Of a stretch of DNA of 64,000 nt, positions 51,443 through 60,005 are shown piece by piece; position 1 is the first letter of the stretch, and each line of letters opens with the position of its first letter. Below the pieces are notes generated by a model. It searched no databases, was not told where the DNA came from, and worked only from the letters and a program-made list of their open reading frames with translations. Both the position numbers and the translations under genes were made by a program. Source of the DNA: Bradyrhizobium retamae (lineage in GTDB: Bacteria > Pseudomonadota > Alphaproteobacteria > Rhizobiales > Xanthobacteraceae); contig NZ_LLYA01000001.1 of assembly GCF_001440415.1 (NCBI RefSeq), forward strand, positions 310,001-374,000. The letters are read 5' to 3'.

Positions 51443-52449
51443 ACATCGCGGTCGACCTCGCCACCGTCTGGGCTTTCATCATCGCCTTTGCCGTGTTCGT
51501 CTATGTCGTGATGGACGGCTTCGATCTCGGCCTCGGCATTCTGTTTCCGCTGTTTCCGGAGAAGCGCGACCGCGACGTCATCATGAACAGCGTCGCCCCG
51601 GTGTGGGACGGCAACGAAACCTGGCTGGTGCTCGGCGGCGGCGGCCTGATGGCGGCCTTCCCGCTGGCCTATGCCGTGCTGATGCCGGCGTTGTACACGC
51701 CGATGATTGCGATGCTGCTCGGCCTCGTATTCCGCGGCGTCGCCTTTGAATTCCGGTGGCGTACGACAAAGGAGCGGAACAAGTGGGATATCGCCTTTTT
51801 CGGCGGGTCGTTGCTGGCGACGCTGGCGCAGGGCATTGCGCTCGGCGCCATCCTGCAGGGCGTGCATGTCGAGGGGCGGCACTATGCCGGCGGCTGGTGG
51901 GACTGGCTGACGCCGTTCAGCATCCTGACCGGCGTGGCGCTGGTGATCGGCTATGCGCTGTTAGGGGCGACATGGCTGGTCATGAAGACGGAAGGCGAGT
52001 TGCGCGACCGCGCCTATCACCTGAGCTGGGTACTGTTGCTCGCGATGCTCGGGGCCATCGCCGCGGTCAGCATCGCGACGCCGTTCCTCCATATACAGTA
52101 CACCGAGCGCTGGTTCGCCTGGCCGAACGTCCTCATGACGGCGCAGGTACCGATTTCGGTTGCCGTAGTCACCGCCCTGTTGCTGCGCAGTCTCGCCAAC
52201 AAATACGACTACCAGCCGTTCTTCCTGACGCTGGCGTTGTTCGCGCTGTCCTATGCCGGCCTCGGCATCAGCATGTATCCCTATATCGTGCCGCAGAGCA
52301 TCACGATCTGGCAGGCGGCGGCGCCGGAAAACAGCCAGCTCTTCATGCTGGTCGGCGTCGCCGGGCTGATCCCGCTGATCCTCGGCTATACCGCCTGGGC
52401 CTATTGGGTGTTCCGCGGCAAGGTCAAACCCGAGAGTGGATACCATTGA
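51439..52449 (+). CDS. cydB: Cytochrome bd-type ubiquinol oxidase subunit II
   Basis: The 336-residue membrane protein begins MNIAVDLATVWAFIIAFAVFVYVVMDGFDLGLGILFPLFP, the CydB/CioB signature, with WDGNETWLVLGGGGLMAAFPLAYA after it and SITIWQAAAPENSQLFMLVG near the end. Eight or nine membrane helices are expected. ATG 51439 overlaps the cydA TGA. It forms the heterodimer with CydA in the inner membrane. The gene continues into a tiny third subunit gene. Confidence 0.94.
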   Translation: MNIAVDLATVWAFIIAFAVFVYVVMDGFDLGLGILFPLFPEKRDRDVIMNSVAPVWDGNETWLVLGGGGLMAAFPLAYAVLMPALYTPMIAMLLGLVFRGVAFEFRWRTTKERNKWDIAFFGGSLLATLAQGIALGAILQGVHVEGRHYAGGWWDWLTPFSILTGVALVIGYALLGATWLVMKTEGELRDRAYHLSWVLLLAMLGAIAAVSIATPFLHIQYTERWFAWPNVLMTAQVPISVAVVTALLLRSLANKYDYQPFFLTLALFALSYAGLGISMYPYIVPQSITIWQAAAPENSQLFMLVGVAGLIPLILGYTAWAYWVFRGKVKPESGYH

Positions 52450-52577
52450 AGCCCAACGAGCCGGCCCCTCGCCCTCTCATGCAGCGCTTGCTGTGGTTTG
52501 CCGCGCTCTGGCTCGGCGGCGTCGGCACCGTCGCGCTGATTTCGTTCTGCCTGCGGCTGTGGATCGCGCCGAAATAA
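52446..52577 (+). CDS. Small cytochrome bd accessory subunit (DUF2474/CydX-like)
   Basis: A 43-residue frame starts at TTG 52446, overlapping the cydB stop (TTGA). Its product has one membrane helix, LLWFAALWLGGVGTVALISFCLRL, and ends WIAPK. Position and layout are those of the CydX/DUF2474 single-helix subunits that stabilise the oxidase. ATG 52479 (MQRLL) is an alternative start that keeps the helix. It is too short for most gene finders and could be missed. Confidence 0.8.
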   Translation: MKPNEPAPRPLMQRLLWFAALWLGGVGTVALISFCLRLWIAPK

Positions 52578-52744
52578 GGCAGGCAAGATATCCCATGAAT
52601 TTGGTGGACGACGAAAATGGACGACATTTCAGTCACGCATCCGCCGCATTCGCCCTAAACTTGCCATCAAGCCGGCCCTGAGATTTGATGTTCCGCTGAT
52701 TTGCCCACCATTTGGCCACCGCGCCAGCAAGGAGAATTTCTGCG

Positions 52745-53344
52745 ATGAAATATTTTCGGCACCTGATCTGGATGGTGATCGCCGCCGGCGGTTTGATCCT
52801 TTCGGCCTCGCAGAGCCAGGCGCAGATGCGGCAGCCCGATGTCGGCGACCAGCCCGGTCTGCTTCCCGACGAAGCCGTCGAGCTGGATCCGCAGTTCAGG
52901 AAGACCGCGGTGCTCTATCGCACCAACGAACCGCCGGGCACCATCATCATCTCGACGCAGGATCGCCACCTCTATCTGGTGCAGGGCAATGGCCGCGCGT
53001 TGCGTTACGGCATCGGCGTTGGCCGCGAAGGATTTCAATGGCAGGGGCTGCTCAATATCACCCGCAAGGCGGAATGGCCGGACTGGACGCCGCCACCGGA
53101 GATGATCGCGCGCCAGCCCTATCTGCCGCGCTTCATGGCCGGCGGCCCCGGCAATCCACTCGGCGCGCGCGCGATGTATCTCGGCACCACTGTCTACCGC
53201 ATCCACGGCACCAACCGGCCCGACACCATCGGCACCGCAGTCTCCTCCGGCTGCTTCCGACTGGTCAACGCCGACGTCGCCGATCTCTATGAGCGCGTGC
53301 CCGTGGGCACCAAGGTGATCGTGCGGCAGAAGCCGGAACTTTAA
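52745..53344 (+). CDS. L,D-transpeptidase (YkuD domain)
   Basis: This 199-residue exported protein starts at ATG 52745 with a signal peptide ending around SASQSQA. The YkuD domain begins GTIIISTQDRHLYLVQGNG and has the catalytic motif HGTNRPDTIG then SSGCFRLVNADV, with the nucleophilic cysteine. It forms 3-3 cross-links in peptidoglycan or attaches proteins to it. It follows the cyd operon by 167 bases in the same direction, but with its own leader. Confidence 0.93.
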   Translation: MKYFRHLIWMVIAAGGLILSASQSQAQMRQPDVGDQPGLLPDEAVELDPQFRKTAVLYRTNEPPGTIIISTQDRHLYLVQGNGRALRYGIGVGREGFQWQGLLNITRKAEWPDWTPPPEMIARQPYLPRFMAGGPGNPLGARAMYLGTTVYRIHGTNRPDTIGTAVSSGCFRLVNADVADLYERVPVGTKVIVRQKPEL

Positions 53345-53401
53345 TTGCGACGCCGCTTCTCCCGCCGATCCATTCCCCCCGACTTAGTGAGTTCAAAAAA
53401 A

Positions 53402-54442
53402 ATGCTACGGACATTTCGAGGCGGCCTCCTCATTGGGCTGGCGGTCGCAATCGCGATTGCGGCTGGCGCGATCACCTATGAGCGTTACGACACCAAGACC
53501 CTGAAGCGGACCATCCGCCGCGGCGACGTGCTGTGCGGCGTCAACAAGGGCCTGCCCGGCTTCTCGATCCCCGACGACAAGGGCGACTGGACCGGCTTCG
53601 ACGTCGATTTCTGTCGCGCAGTCGCCGCGGCGATCTTCGATGATCCCAAGAAGGCGAAATTCGTGGCCCTCGATGCCAACGAACGCTTCAAGGAGCTGCA
53701 GAGCCGTAAGGTCGACATCCTCTCTCGCAACACGACCTGGAGCATGTCGCGCGAGAGCAACTACGCCCTCTATTTCCCGGCGGTCGCCTATTATGACGGC
53801 CAGGGCTTCATGCTGCCGCGCTCGCGCAACATCGATTCCGCGCTGGACCTCAACAACAGCAAGGTTTGCGTGCAGGAGGGGACGACAACGTTGCTCAACG
53901 CCGCCGACTATTTCCGCGCCAACAACATGAAATACACCGAGATGAAGTTTCCCAGGCTGGAAGATGTGCTCAAAGCGTATGAGTCCGGCAAGTGCGACAC
54001 CTTCACCGCCGACGTCTCCCAGCTCTACGCACTCCGGCTGAACCTGATCCAGCCGAGCGACCATGTCATCCTGCCCGACGTCATCTCCAAGGAGCCGCTC
54101 GCGCCCGTGGTGCGCCAGCGCGACGACGACTGGATGATGCTCGTGAAGTGGACGCTGTATGCGATGATCAACGCCGAGGAACTCGGCATCACCTCGAAGA
54201 ACATCGACGAGGCGCTGAAGTCGAAGAAGCCCGACGTGATGCGGCTGGTCGGCACCGAAGGCGCCTATGGCGAAGATCTCGGCCTGTCCAAGGACTGGGC
54301 CGCCCGCGTCATCCGCCATGTCGGCAATTACGGCGAGGTTTACGAGCGCAATGTCGGCGAAGGATCGAAGCTGAAGATCCCGCGCGGCCTGAATTCGCTG
54401 TGGAGCAACGGCGGGATTCAGTACGCCCCGCCGATACGGTGA
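53402..54442 (+). CDS. Amino-acid ABC transporter binding protein (AapJ/BztA-like)
   Basis: The 346-residue protein starts at ATG 53402, with an N-terminal membrane segment or signal (GGLLIGLAVAIAIAAGAITY). The SBP_bac_3 fold is clear: LKRTIRRGDVLCGVNKGLPGFSIPDDKGDWTGFDVDFCRAVAAAIF is the AapJ/BztA opening, followed by RNTTWSMSRESNYALYFP and CDTFTADVSQLYALRL. No permease genes adjoin it. It may serve a general amino-acid transporter coded elsewhere. Two cysteine pairs fit the AapJ pattern. Confidence 0.88.
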   Translation: MLRTFRGGLLIGLAVAIAIAAGAITYERYDTKTLKRTIRRGDVLCGVNKGLPGFSIPDDKGDWTGFDVDFCRAVAAAIFDDPKKAKFVALDANERFKELQSRKVDILSRNTTWSMSRESNYALYFPAVAYYDGQGFMLPRSRNIDSALDLNNSKVCVQEGTTTLLNAADYFRANNMKYTEMKFPRLEDVLKAYESGKCDTFTADVSQLYALRLNLIQPSDHVILPDVISKEPLAPVVRQRDDDWMMLVKWTLYAMINAEELGITSKNIDEALKSKKPDVMRLVGTEGAYGEDLGLSKDWAARVIRHVGNYGEVYERNVGEGSKLKIPRGLNSLWSNGGIQYAPPIR

Positions 54443-54469
54443 CGGCCTTTTAGCCACACCCACTACTGT

Positions 54470-54595
54470 CGTCGCCCGGCCTTGTGCGCAATTGCGCACT
54501 GGGACCGGGCGATCCAGTATTCCAGAGACGTCGGTGACTAACGAGAGGCCGCGGCGTACTGGATCGTCCGCATTCGCGCCTTCGCGGGTGACGAC
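54470..54595. repeat. Palindromic repeat, GTCGCCCGG...CGGGTGACGAC family
   Basis: It starts GTCGTCGCCCGGCC and ends GCGGGTGACGAC, with GCGCAATTGCGC (a 12-bp palindrome) and the complementary CTGGATCG/CGATCCAG words inside. It lies in the convergent gap between the amino-acid binding protein and pimD-like genes and matches a dispersed Bradyrhizobium-style element. Confidence 0.7.
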
Positions 54596-54641
54596 ACCGT
54601 GTGTGGGGGCGCTTCGCACGCCCCGGAATGACTGCTAACTA

Positions 54642-55781
54642 TCAGTACCCTTTCATCCGCGCCAACTGATCGGCGTGGTAATTGCTGTCGCCGAACAATT
54701 CCTGGCAGACACGGGCGCGCTTCATGAAGAAGCCGATGTCGAACTGGTCGGTCATGCCCATGCCGCCGTGCATCTGCACGCCCTCCTGCACCGCCAGCGT
54801 CGCCGTGGTGCCGGCGCGTGCCTTGGCGACCGCGACTGCCGCGCCGGCGTGCTCGAAATCGCCGTCGAGGGTCTGCAGCGCCTTCAGAACGGCCGCGCGG
54901 GTGATCTCGATGTCGATATAGAGCTGGGAGGCGCGGTGCTGCAGCGCCTGGAATTCGCCGATCAGTTTGCCGAACTGCTTGCGCTCTTTCAGATAGGTGA
55001 CGGTGCGGCCGAACACCTCTTCGCTCAGGCCGACCATTTCGGAAGCTACCGCGCCACGGCCGATATTGAGCACGCCCTCCAATAACGCGCCGCCCTGGTC
55101 GACCTCGCCGAGCACCTGATCGGCATTGACCTCGACATTGCTGAATTCGATCCGTGCAGCGTTATGCGCATCGACCATCGCCGTGCGTTCGATCGCAATT
55201 CCCTTGGCTTTGGGATCGACCAGGAACAGCGTCAGCCCATCGCGTTCGCCGGCCGCGCCGCCGGTGCGCGCCGCGACGATCAGGAGATCGGCCGTGTGGC
55301 CGTCGACCACCAGCGCCTTGGCGCCGTTCAGCTTGAAGCCGTTGCCGGAGCGCACCGCCTGCAAATTGATCTGCAGCGGGCGATGTTTTGCGCCTTCATC
55401 GATCGCGAGCGCCGCCAGCAGCGATCCATCGGCAATCTTCGGCAGATGTGCGGACTTTTGCGCGTCACTTCCACCGCGCGACAGTGCCGACACCGCCAGC
55501 ACCGCAGTCGACAGGAACGGCGACGGCATCAAGGTGCGGCCGATTTCCTCCATCACCACGCCGGCCTCGACGCAGCCGAGCCCGCTGCCGCCGAAATTCT
55601 CCGGCACGAGCAACCCGGAAAAACCCATCTCGGCGAACGCCTTCCAGAGCTCGCGGGAAAAGCCCGTTTCGTCCTTGCTGTCGCGCAAGCTGCGCAGATG
55701 CGACACCGGTGCCTTGTCGCTGATAAGGCCGCGCGCGCTGTCGCGCAGCATGGATTGTTCTTCGGTGAGGACGAGGGGCAT
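54642..55781 (-). CDS. pimD: Acyl-CoA dehydrogenase, PimD-like small subunit
   Basis: The 379-residue protein has the acyl-CoA dehydrogenase fold (MGFSGLLVPENFGGSGLGCVEAGVVMEEIGRTLMPSPF; GGMGMTDQFDIGFFMKRA). Length and pairing with the gene at 55934 match PimC/PimD pimeloyl-CoA dehydrogenase of R. palustris, where two unlike subunits are used. It would oxidise a dicarboxylyl-CoA or other acyl-CoA with FAD in the cytoplasm. It lacks an obvious catalytic Glu at the usual site by eye, so it may be the non-catalytic partner. Substrate is uncertain. Confidence 0.82.
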   Translation of the reverse strand: MPLVLTEEQSMLRDSARGLISDKAPVSHLRSLRDSKDETGFSRELWKAFAEMGFSGLLVPENFGGSGLGCVEAGVVMEEIGRTLMPSPFLSTAVLAVSALSRGGSDAQKSAHLPKIADGSLLAALAIDEGAKHRPLQINLQAVRSGNGFKLNGAKALVVDGHTADLLIVAARTGGAAGERDGLTLFLVDPKAKGIAIERTAMVDAHNAARIEFSNVEVNADQVLGEVDQGGALLEGVLNIGRGAVASEMVGLSEEVFGRTVTYLKERKQFGKLIGEFQALQHRASQLYIDIEITRAAVLKALQTLDGDFEHAGAAVAVAKARAGTTATLAVQEGVQMHGGMGMTDQFDIGFFMKRARVCQELFGDSNYHADQLARMKGY

Positions 55782-55809
55782 TGAAGGATATCCGTTTCAG
55801 AAACGATGC

Positions 55810-55925
55810 GTGATTTCTTGGGACGTCGTTCCGGAGTGCGTCGAAGACGCGAACCCGGAACCTCGAGATTCTCAGGTGCGCAATTGCGCACCATAGTTCG
55901 ACGCTCCGCGTCGCCCCGGAATGCC
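55810..55925. repeat. Palindromic repeat between the two acyl-CoA dehydrogenase genes
   Basis: GGACGTCGTTCCGGAG near the start pairs with CGCCCCGGAATGCC near the end, with AACCCGGAACCTCGAGATTCTCAGG and GCGCAATTGCGC between. It separates two genes that probably form one operon, and resembles the dispersed GTCATTCCGGGG element. Confidence 0.65.
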
Positions 55926-55933
55926 AGCTCGGC

Positions 55934-57118
55934 TCACGCCCCCGGCAGATCGAGGATGCGCTTGGCGACGATGCCGAGCATCACCTCGCTGGTGCCACCC
56001 TCGATCGAGTTGGCCTTGGTGCGCAGCCAGGCGCGCGGGCGGGCGCCGCCTCTGGAGCGCTCGCTTTCCCATTCCAGCGCGTCGATGCCGCCAGCCGACA
56101 TCAGGATCTCGTGGCGGCGCTTGTTGAGCTCGGTACCGTAATATTTCATCGCCGAGGAGAACGCCGGATGCGACTGCCCGGCTTTCGCCAGATCGATCGC
56201 GCGTTCGGCCACAGCCGCAAACGCCGCCTCGTCGATGTCGAACGCCGCAACCTGGCTGCGCAGCATCGCATCGTCGAGCCGACCGGAATCATCGCTGCCG
56301 ACGGAGTCGGCGGCGACCTGCCCGAGCGGACGGCCGACGCCGCGCTCTCCAGTGCCTGAGATCATCGCCCGCTCATGCTGCAGCAGATATTTTGCAACAT
56401 CCCAGCCGCGGTTGACCTGGCCCACCACATGCGATTTCGGCACCCGCACATTGTCGAAGAAGGTTTCGCAAAACGGCGAATAGCCGGAGATCAGAAGAAT
56501 GGGCTTGGTCGACACGCCCTTCGAGGCCATGTCGAACAGGATGAAGCTGATGCCGTCATGCTTCTTCGCCGTGGGATCGGTGCGCACCAGACAGAAAATC
56601 CAGTCGGCGTAGTTCGCATACGACGTCCAGATCTTCTGGCCGTTAATGATGTAATCGTCGCCGTCGCTATCGGCGCGGGTTTGCAGCGAGGCGAGGTCCG
56701 AGCCGGCGTTCGGCTCGGAATAGCCCTGGCACCAGCGGATCAGGCCGGCGGCGATCTTGGGCAGGTGCTCTTTCTTCTGCGCCTCGGTGCCGTATTTCAG
56801 CAGCGCCGGCCCAAGCATCCAGATGCCGAAGCTCGGGAGCGGAGAGCGCGCGCCCATCGCCGCCATTTCTTCGCGCAGCACCTTGTGCTCGGCGGGCTCC
56901 AGCCCTCCGCCACCATATTCCTTCGGCCAATCCGGCACGGTCCAGCCCCTGTCGCGCATCCGCTCAAACCAGATGCGCTGCGGCTCGGAGGAGAATTTGG
57001 CGTTGCGACCGCCCCAGTAGGTATCGCTTTCAGAGGTCATCGGCCGTCGCATTTCCGGCGGACAATTGGCCTCCAGCCAGGCGCGGGTTTCACGGCGGAA
57101 TGTTTCCAGATCGGACAT
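55934..57118 (-). CDS. pimC: Acyl-CoA dehydrogenase, PimC-like large subunit
   Basis: The 394-residue protein begins MSDLETFRRETRAWLEANCPPEMRRP, the typical PimC opening, with YWGGRNAKF and the FAD segment GYSEPNAGSDLASLQTRADSDGDDYIINGQKIWTSYAN. The C-terminus has ANSIEGGTSEVMLGIVAKRILDLP. It pairs with the PimD-like protein encoded downstream. Together they would start beta-oxidation of a dicarboxylic or aromatic-derived acyl-CoA. The other pim genes are not in the window. A divergent CMD-family gene follows. Confidence 0.85.
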   Translation of the reverse strand: MSDLETFRRETRAWLEANCPPEMRRPMTSESDTYWGGRNAKFSSEPQRIWFERMRDRGWTVPDWPKEYGGGGLEPAEHKVLREEMAAMGARSPLPSFGIWMLGPALLKYGTEAQKKEHLPKIAAGLIRWCQGYSEPNAGSDLASLQTRADSDGDDYIINGQKIWTSYANYADWIFCLVRTDPTAKKHDGISFILFDMASKGVSTKPILLISGYSPFCETFFDNVRVPKSHVVGQVNRGWDVAKYLLQHERAMISGTGERGVGRPLGQVAADSVGSDDSGRLDDAMLRSQVAAFDIDEAAFAAVAERAIDLAKAGQSHPAFSSAMKYYGTELNKRRHEILMSAGGIDALEWESERSRGGARPRAWLRTKANSIEGGTSEVMLGIVAKRILDLPGA

Positions 57119-57280
57119 GTCGGCGTTTCCATGTGGGAATGTTTGGAAGCGACCTTAGCCCTCGCGTTGCGGAATTCAACATATGTCTGACATCAGCCCA
57201 TGCCGCTCAGTCGGTAGTCACGCTGCCCGATCGGGTGTATGCGCTAGGCGATAACGATGGAAAAACAAGAGGAAACCGGC

Positions 57281-57826
57281 ATGCGGCTGAAGTTGCTTTC
57301 GCCTGGCGAAATGAGCGCCGACCAGAAAGAAACCTACGACGAGGCCATCGCCGGCAAGCGCGGCGCTCCGCCGGCACCGATGATGGCGTGGCTCAACAGT
57401 CCGGAGATGGCGCGGCACGCCACGCGGCTTGGCGAGCAGCTGCGTTTCAACACGATCTTTCCGGCAAAGCTTTCCGAGATTGCCATTCTCGTCACTGCGC
57501 GGCACTGGACGTCGCATTACGAATGGTATGCGCACAAGCGCCTGGCGCTGAAGGGCGGCATGGACCCGAAAATCATCGAGGACATCCGCGACCGTCGCAC
57601 GCCCACCTTCGATGACCCCAAGGGCCAGATGATCTATGATCTCGCCAAGTCGCTGCATGAGGGCCACGGCGTGTCGCAAGCGCTGTATGACGAAGCGGTA
57701 AAAGTGCTCACCGAACGCGGGATTGTCGAGGTGATCGGGCTGTGCGGCTATTACACGATGGTGTCGATGACGCTGAACACGTTTGAGTTCGGGCTGCCGA
57801 ACGGCGAGGTATCGGATCTTGTGTGA
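57281..57826 (+). CDS. Carboxymuconolactone decarboxylase (CMD) family protein
   Basis: The protein has 181 residues from ATG 57281, chosen because AGAGGA lies about seven bases upstream (ATG 57257 lacks this). The CMD-fold core is AKLSEIAILVTARHWTSHYEWYAHKRLALKGGM, lacking the CxxC of AhpD-type peroxidases, so decarboxylase-like or structural function is more likely than redox. It is divergent from the pimC-like gene and may belong to the same catabolic regulon. The substrate is unknown. Confidence 0.83.
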   Translation: MRLKLLSPGEMSADQKETYDEAIAGKRGAPPAPMMAWLNSPEMARHATRLGEQLRFNTIFPAKLSEIAILVTARHWTSHYEWYAHKRLALKGGMDPKIIEDIRDRRTPTFDDPKGQMIYDLAKSLHEGHGVSQALYDEAVKVLTERGIVEVIGLCGYYTMVSMTLNTFEFGLPNGEVSDLV

Positions 57827-57844
57827 CGAGAGTCCGCGCCTACG

Positions 57845-58020
57845 TGTCCCGGACGCGGTGCAGCGCCACAAGCGCGTTCACGCGCGTCTTCGACGCGCTA
57901 TGGCGCTGCTCCGCAGAGCCGGGACCCATGCCGGCACTCAACGTGGACCCCGGCTTCGCAGCGCACCGCCGGAGTCGCGCAAAGCGCGATCCCGGACGCG
58001 CTGCGCAGCATCCGGGGCAC
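57845..58020. repeat. Long palindromic repeat, GTGTCCCGGACGCGG family
   Basis: The ends GTGTCCCGGACGCGGTGCAGC and GCTGCGCAGCATCCGGGGCAC are complementary over most of their length, with secondary hairpins inside. It fills the 219-base gap between the CMD and VOC genes. A short copy is at 31769-31823. Confidence 0.75.
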
Positions 58021-58045
58021 GGATACTTCCAAAGCGGAGAAGCAC

Positions 58046-58540
58046 ATGCCCCAATCCCCACCCATCGTCGCCGGCACGCGGATCGGGCATGTCCATCTCA
58101 AGGTCGCCGATCTCGACCGCGCGCTCGGCTTCTATTGCGGCGTGCTCGGCTTCGAGGTGATGCAGCGGATGGGTTCTGGCGCCGCGTTCATTTCGGCCGG
58201 CGGTTATCACCATCACATCGGTCTCAACACCTGGGAAAGCAAAGGCGGCCATCCGCCGCCGCCGGGCACCACCGGCCTGTTTCACACCGCCATTCTCTAT
58301 CCCACCCGCGCGGCGCTAGCGGATGCGCTGTACCGCGTGATCCAGGCCGGCATCGAGCTCGACGGTGCCAGCGACCACGGCGTCAGCGAGGCGCTCTATT
58401 TGCGCGACCCCGACCAGAACGGCGTCGAACTCTATCGCGACCGGCCGAAAGAAGAATGGCCCCGCGCGCCCGACGGCTCGCTCGCGATGTTCACCAAGCG
58501 GCTGGATCTGGAGGATTTGCTGCGGCAGCGGGAGGCGTAG
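58046..58540 (+). CDS. VOC family protein (catechol-dioxygenase/glyoxalase fold)
   Basis: The 164-residue protein has a first VOC module, GTRIGHVHLKVADLDRALGFYCGVLGFEV, and a second with TTGLFHTAILYPTRAALADAL and ASDHGVSEALYLRDPDQNGVELYRDRP. Metal ligands are His in GHVHLKV, His in LFHTAI and Glu in GVELYRDR. This layout is the CatE-like or bleomycin-resistance-like group. GGAG precedes the ATG at 58046. Its reaction cannot be told from sequence; both ring cleavage and isomerase activities occur in the fold. Confidence 0.85.
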   Translation: MPQSPPIVAGTRIGHVHLKVADLDRALGFYCGVLGFEVMQRMGSGAAFISAGGYHHHIGLNTWESKGGHPPPPGTTGLFHTAILYPTRAALADALYRVIQAGIELDGASDHGVSEALYLRDPDQNGVELYRDRPKEEWPRAPDGSLAMFTKRLDLEDLLRQREA

Positions 58541-58551
58541 GCCAATGCGAT

Positions 58552-59052
58552 TCACCGTAGCACCATGTGCGTAAGCCAGCCGCCGGCATAGAGACCGCCG
58601 CCAAACACCGCATGCGTGACGAGACTGTGCAGCCGGGCGGCTGCCGGATGCGACGTGCGACTCGCGACAATGCCGAAACCCATGGCGGGCTGCATCACCA
58701 GGAACGGCGCGGCCACGCTGCCGAGCCCGACCAACAGTGCCGGGCCGATTGTCGGATCGCGCGCCCAATCGAGGCCGAAGAACGCAAGCAGCACGCCGGC
58801 AAACACAATCCCGATCAGGTAATGCGCTGACCAGCCGATCAGTCGCTCGCCCCGCAAAGGCGGCGACGCGGCAATCCGGTCGTGGCGCAGGCGTCCGCGT
58901 GCAAGGTGGCCGAGCCAGCGGCCCACCAGACCATAATCCAGCGACGGAATGCCAAGCAGCCGCTGCCGGATCATCGTCCAGATGTCCATCACGACGGTCG
59001 CACCCGTCCCGATCAGCACCGCTGATATCAGATAATCTGCCGCTTCAGTCAT
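58552..59052 (-). CDS. DUF2938 family membrane protein
   Basis: The protein has 166 residues from ATG 59052, which overlaps the stop of the methyltransferase gene by eight bases. It has four to five membrane segments and the DUF2938 pattern SAVLIGTGATVVMDIWTMIRQRLLGIPSLDYGLVGRW, then YLIGIVFAGVLLAF and LHSLVTHAVFGGGLYAGGWL. The family is of unknown function. Coupling to a methyltransferase under a MerR operator suggests a shared stress or redox role. Confidence 0.78.
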   Translation of the reverse strand: MTEAADYLISAVLIGTGATVVMDIWTMIRQRLLGIPSLDYGLVGRWLGHLARGRLRHDRIAASPPLRGERLIGWSAHYLIGIVFAGVLLAFFGLDWARDPTIGPALLVGLGSVAAPFLVMQPAMGFGIVASRTSHPAAARLHSLVTHAVFGGGLYAGGWLTHMVLR

Positions 59053-59908
59053 GCATGGCATCCGTTGGAGCCTGCGCTGCCACCATCCAGCAAGCCGCGG
59101 TGAAGGAAACCGCTGGCCCGCATGTATAGGGCTCGAAGGCAATGCTGACGGTCTCGATCACCCGTGCACGAGTGCCTTCATCCGCCCCCTGAAGGAACAG
59201 GCCGACCGGTCCAAGCCAGCCGAGGTAGCGGGCGAGTTCCGTCTTTTGAAAGCTGCAGACGACATCGATCGGCCGGATGTCGATCGCTGTCCAACCACTC
59301 GCCTCCAAAATGGTCTCGATCCGGCGCCGGTCGGCGAAGGCGAACTGCCCCGGCCCTTCGGGTCGACGCGCGGGAAGGTCGGGCAGCAGCGGCTTTGCCG
59401 CCCGCTCGGCCGTCGTCATGAATAGATTTTCCGCCGCGCCCCGCCAGGCGATGAAGCGCAGCCTCGCGTCAGGCCGTGCCGCCTGGCGCAGATTGGCGAA
59501 CGCCTGCACGGGGTCGGCAAAGAACATGACGCCGAGGCGCGAAATGATCATGTCGAAACTTGCGGGCGCGAAGGCGTGTGTTTGGGCGTCGGCGCAGATG
59601 AAATTTGCAGGTTGGCCGTCCAGCGCCGCTCGGGCGCGTGCCACGGCGATCATCGGTTCCGAGAGGTCGATGCCCGTGCAGTATCCCTTGGTGCCGAATG
59701 CCCGGGCGACGGCGAGCGTCGTGGCGCCCGTGCCGCAGCCGACGTCGAGCACGCAGCTCGCTGCGGCCTCGGACACCACCTGGACCAGCAAATCCTCGAA
59801 GGGCTTGAACATCTCCTCGAGCACGTCCCGTGCCTCGACCCAGCCACGTCCGGCAGGGTCGTTCCATAATCTTGCCTGTTCGTCATCTGGCTGCTGCGCG
59901 AAATTCAT
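59045..59908 (-). CDS. Class I SAM-dependent methyltransferase
   Basis: The 287-residue protein has the SAM motif VLDVGCGTGATTLAVARAFG, followed by YCTGIDLSEPMIAVARARA and FDMIISRLGVMFFADPVQAFANLRQ. It matches the UbiE/small-molecule methyltransferase type. It lies downstream of a 14-bp SoxR-box-like palindrome and divergent from a MerR gene, so it is the prime target of that regulator. The acceptor is unknown. The TGA overlaps the start of the DUF2938 gene. Confidence 0.87.
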   Translation of the reverse strand: MNFAQQPDDEQARLWNDPAGRGWVEARDVLEEMFKPFEDLLVQVVSEAAASCVLDVGCGTGATTLAVARAFGTKGYCTGIDLSEPMIAVARARAALDGQPANFICADAQTHAFAPASFDMIISRLGVMFFADPVQAFANLRQAARPDARLRFIAWRGAAENLFMTTAERAAKPLLPDLPARRPEGPGQFAFADRRRIETILEASGWTAIDIRPIDVVCSFQKTELARYLGWLGPVGLFLQGADEGTRARVIETVSIAFEPYTCGPAVSFTAACWMVAAQAPTDAMHD

Positions 59909-59980
59909 GATCTCTTCCTTTTGTTGTTAGAGCTGTTTCCTGGCTTGCCAAGTGGGCGCGGATGGCTGCACTCTGCCAGT

Positions 59981-59994
59981 TCAAGTTAACTTGA
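59981..59994. promoter_or_regulatory. SoxR-box-like perfect palindrome TCAAGTTAACTTGA
   Basis: The palindrome is followed by GG and TCAA, so the minus strand reads TTGACC then TCAAGTTAACTTGA, with the -35 hexamer directly before it and a MerR-like 19-base spacer. The core is the same as in the E. coli soxS operator. It lies between the MerR and methyltransferase genes. Confidence 0.75.
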
Positions 59995-60005
59995 GGTCAA
60001 GGGCC

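Noticed and set aside
57823..58560. 245-residue plus-strand frame overlapping the VOC gene
   Set aside because: It is an out-of-frame reading through a palindromic repeat and the VOC gene; the VOC frame carries the metal-ligand motifs.
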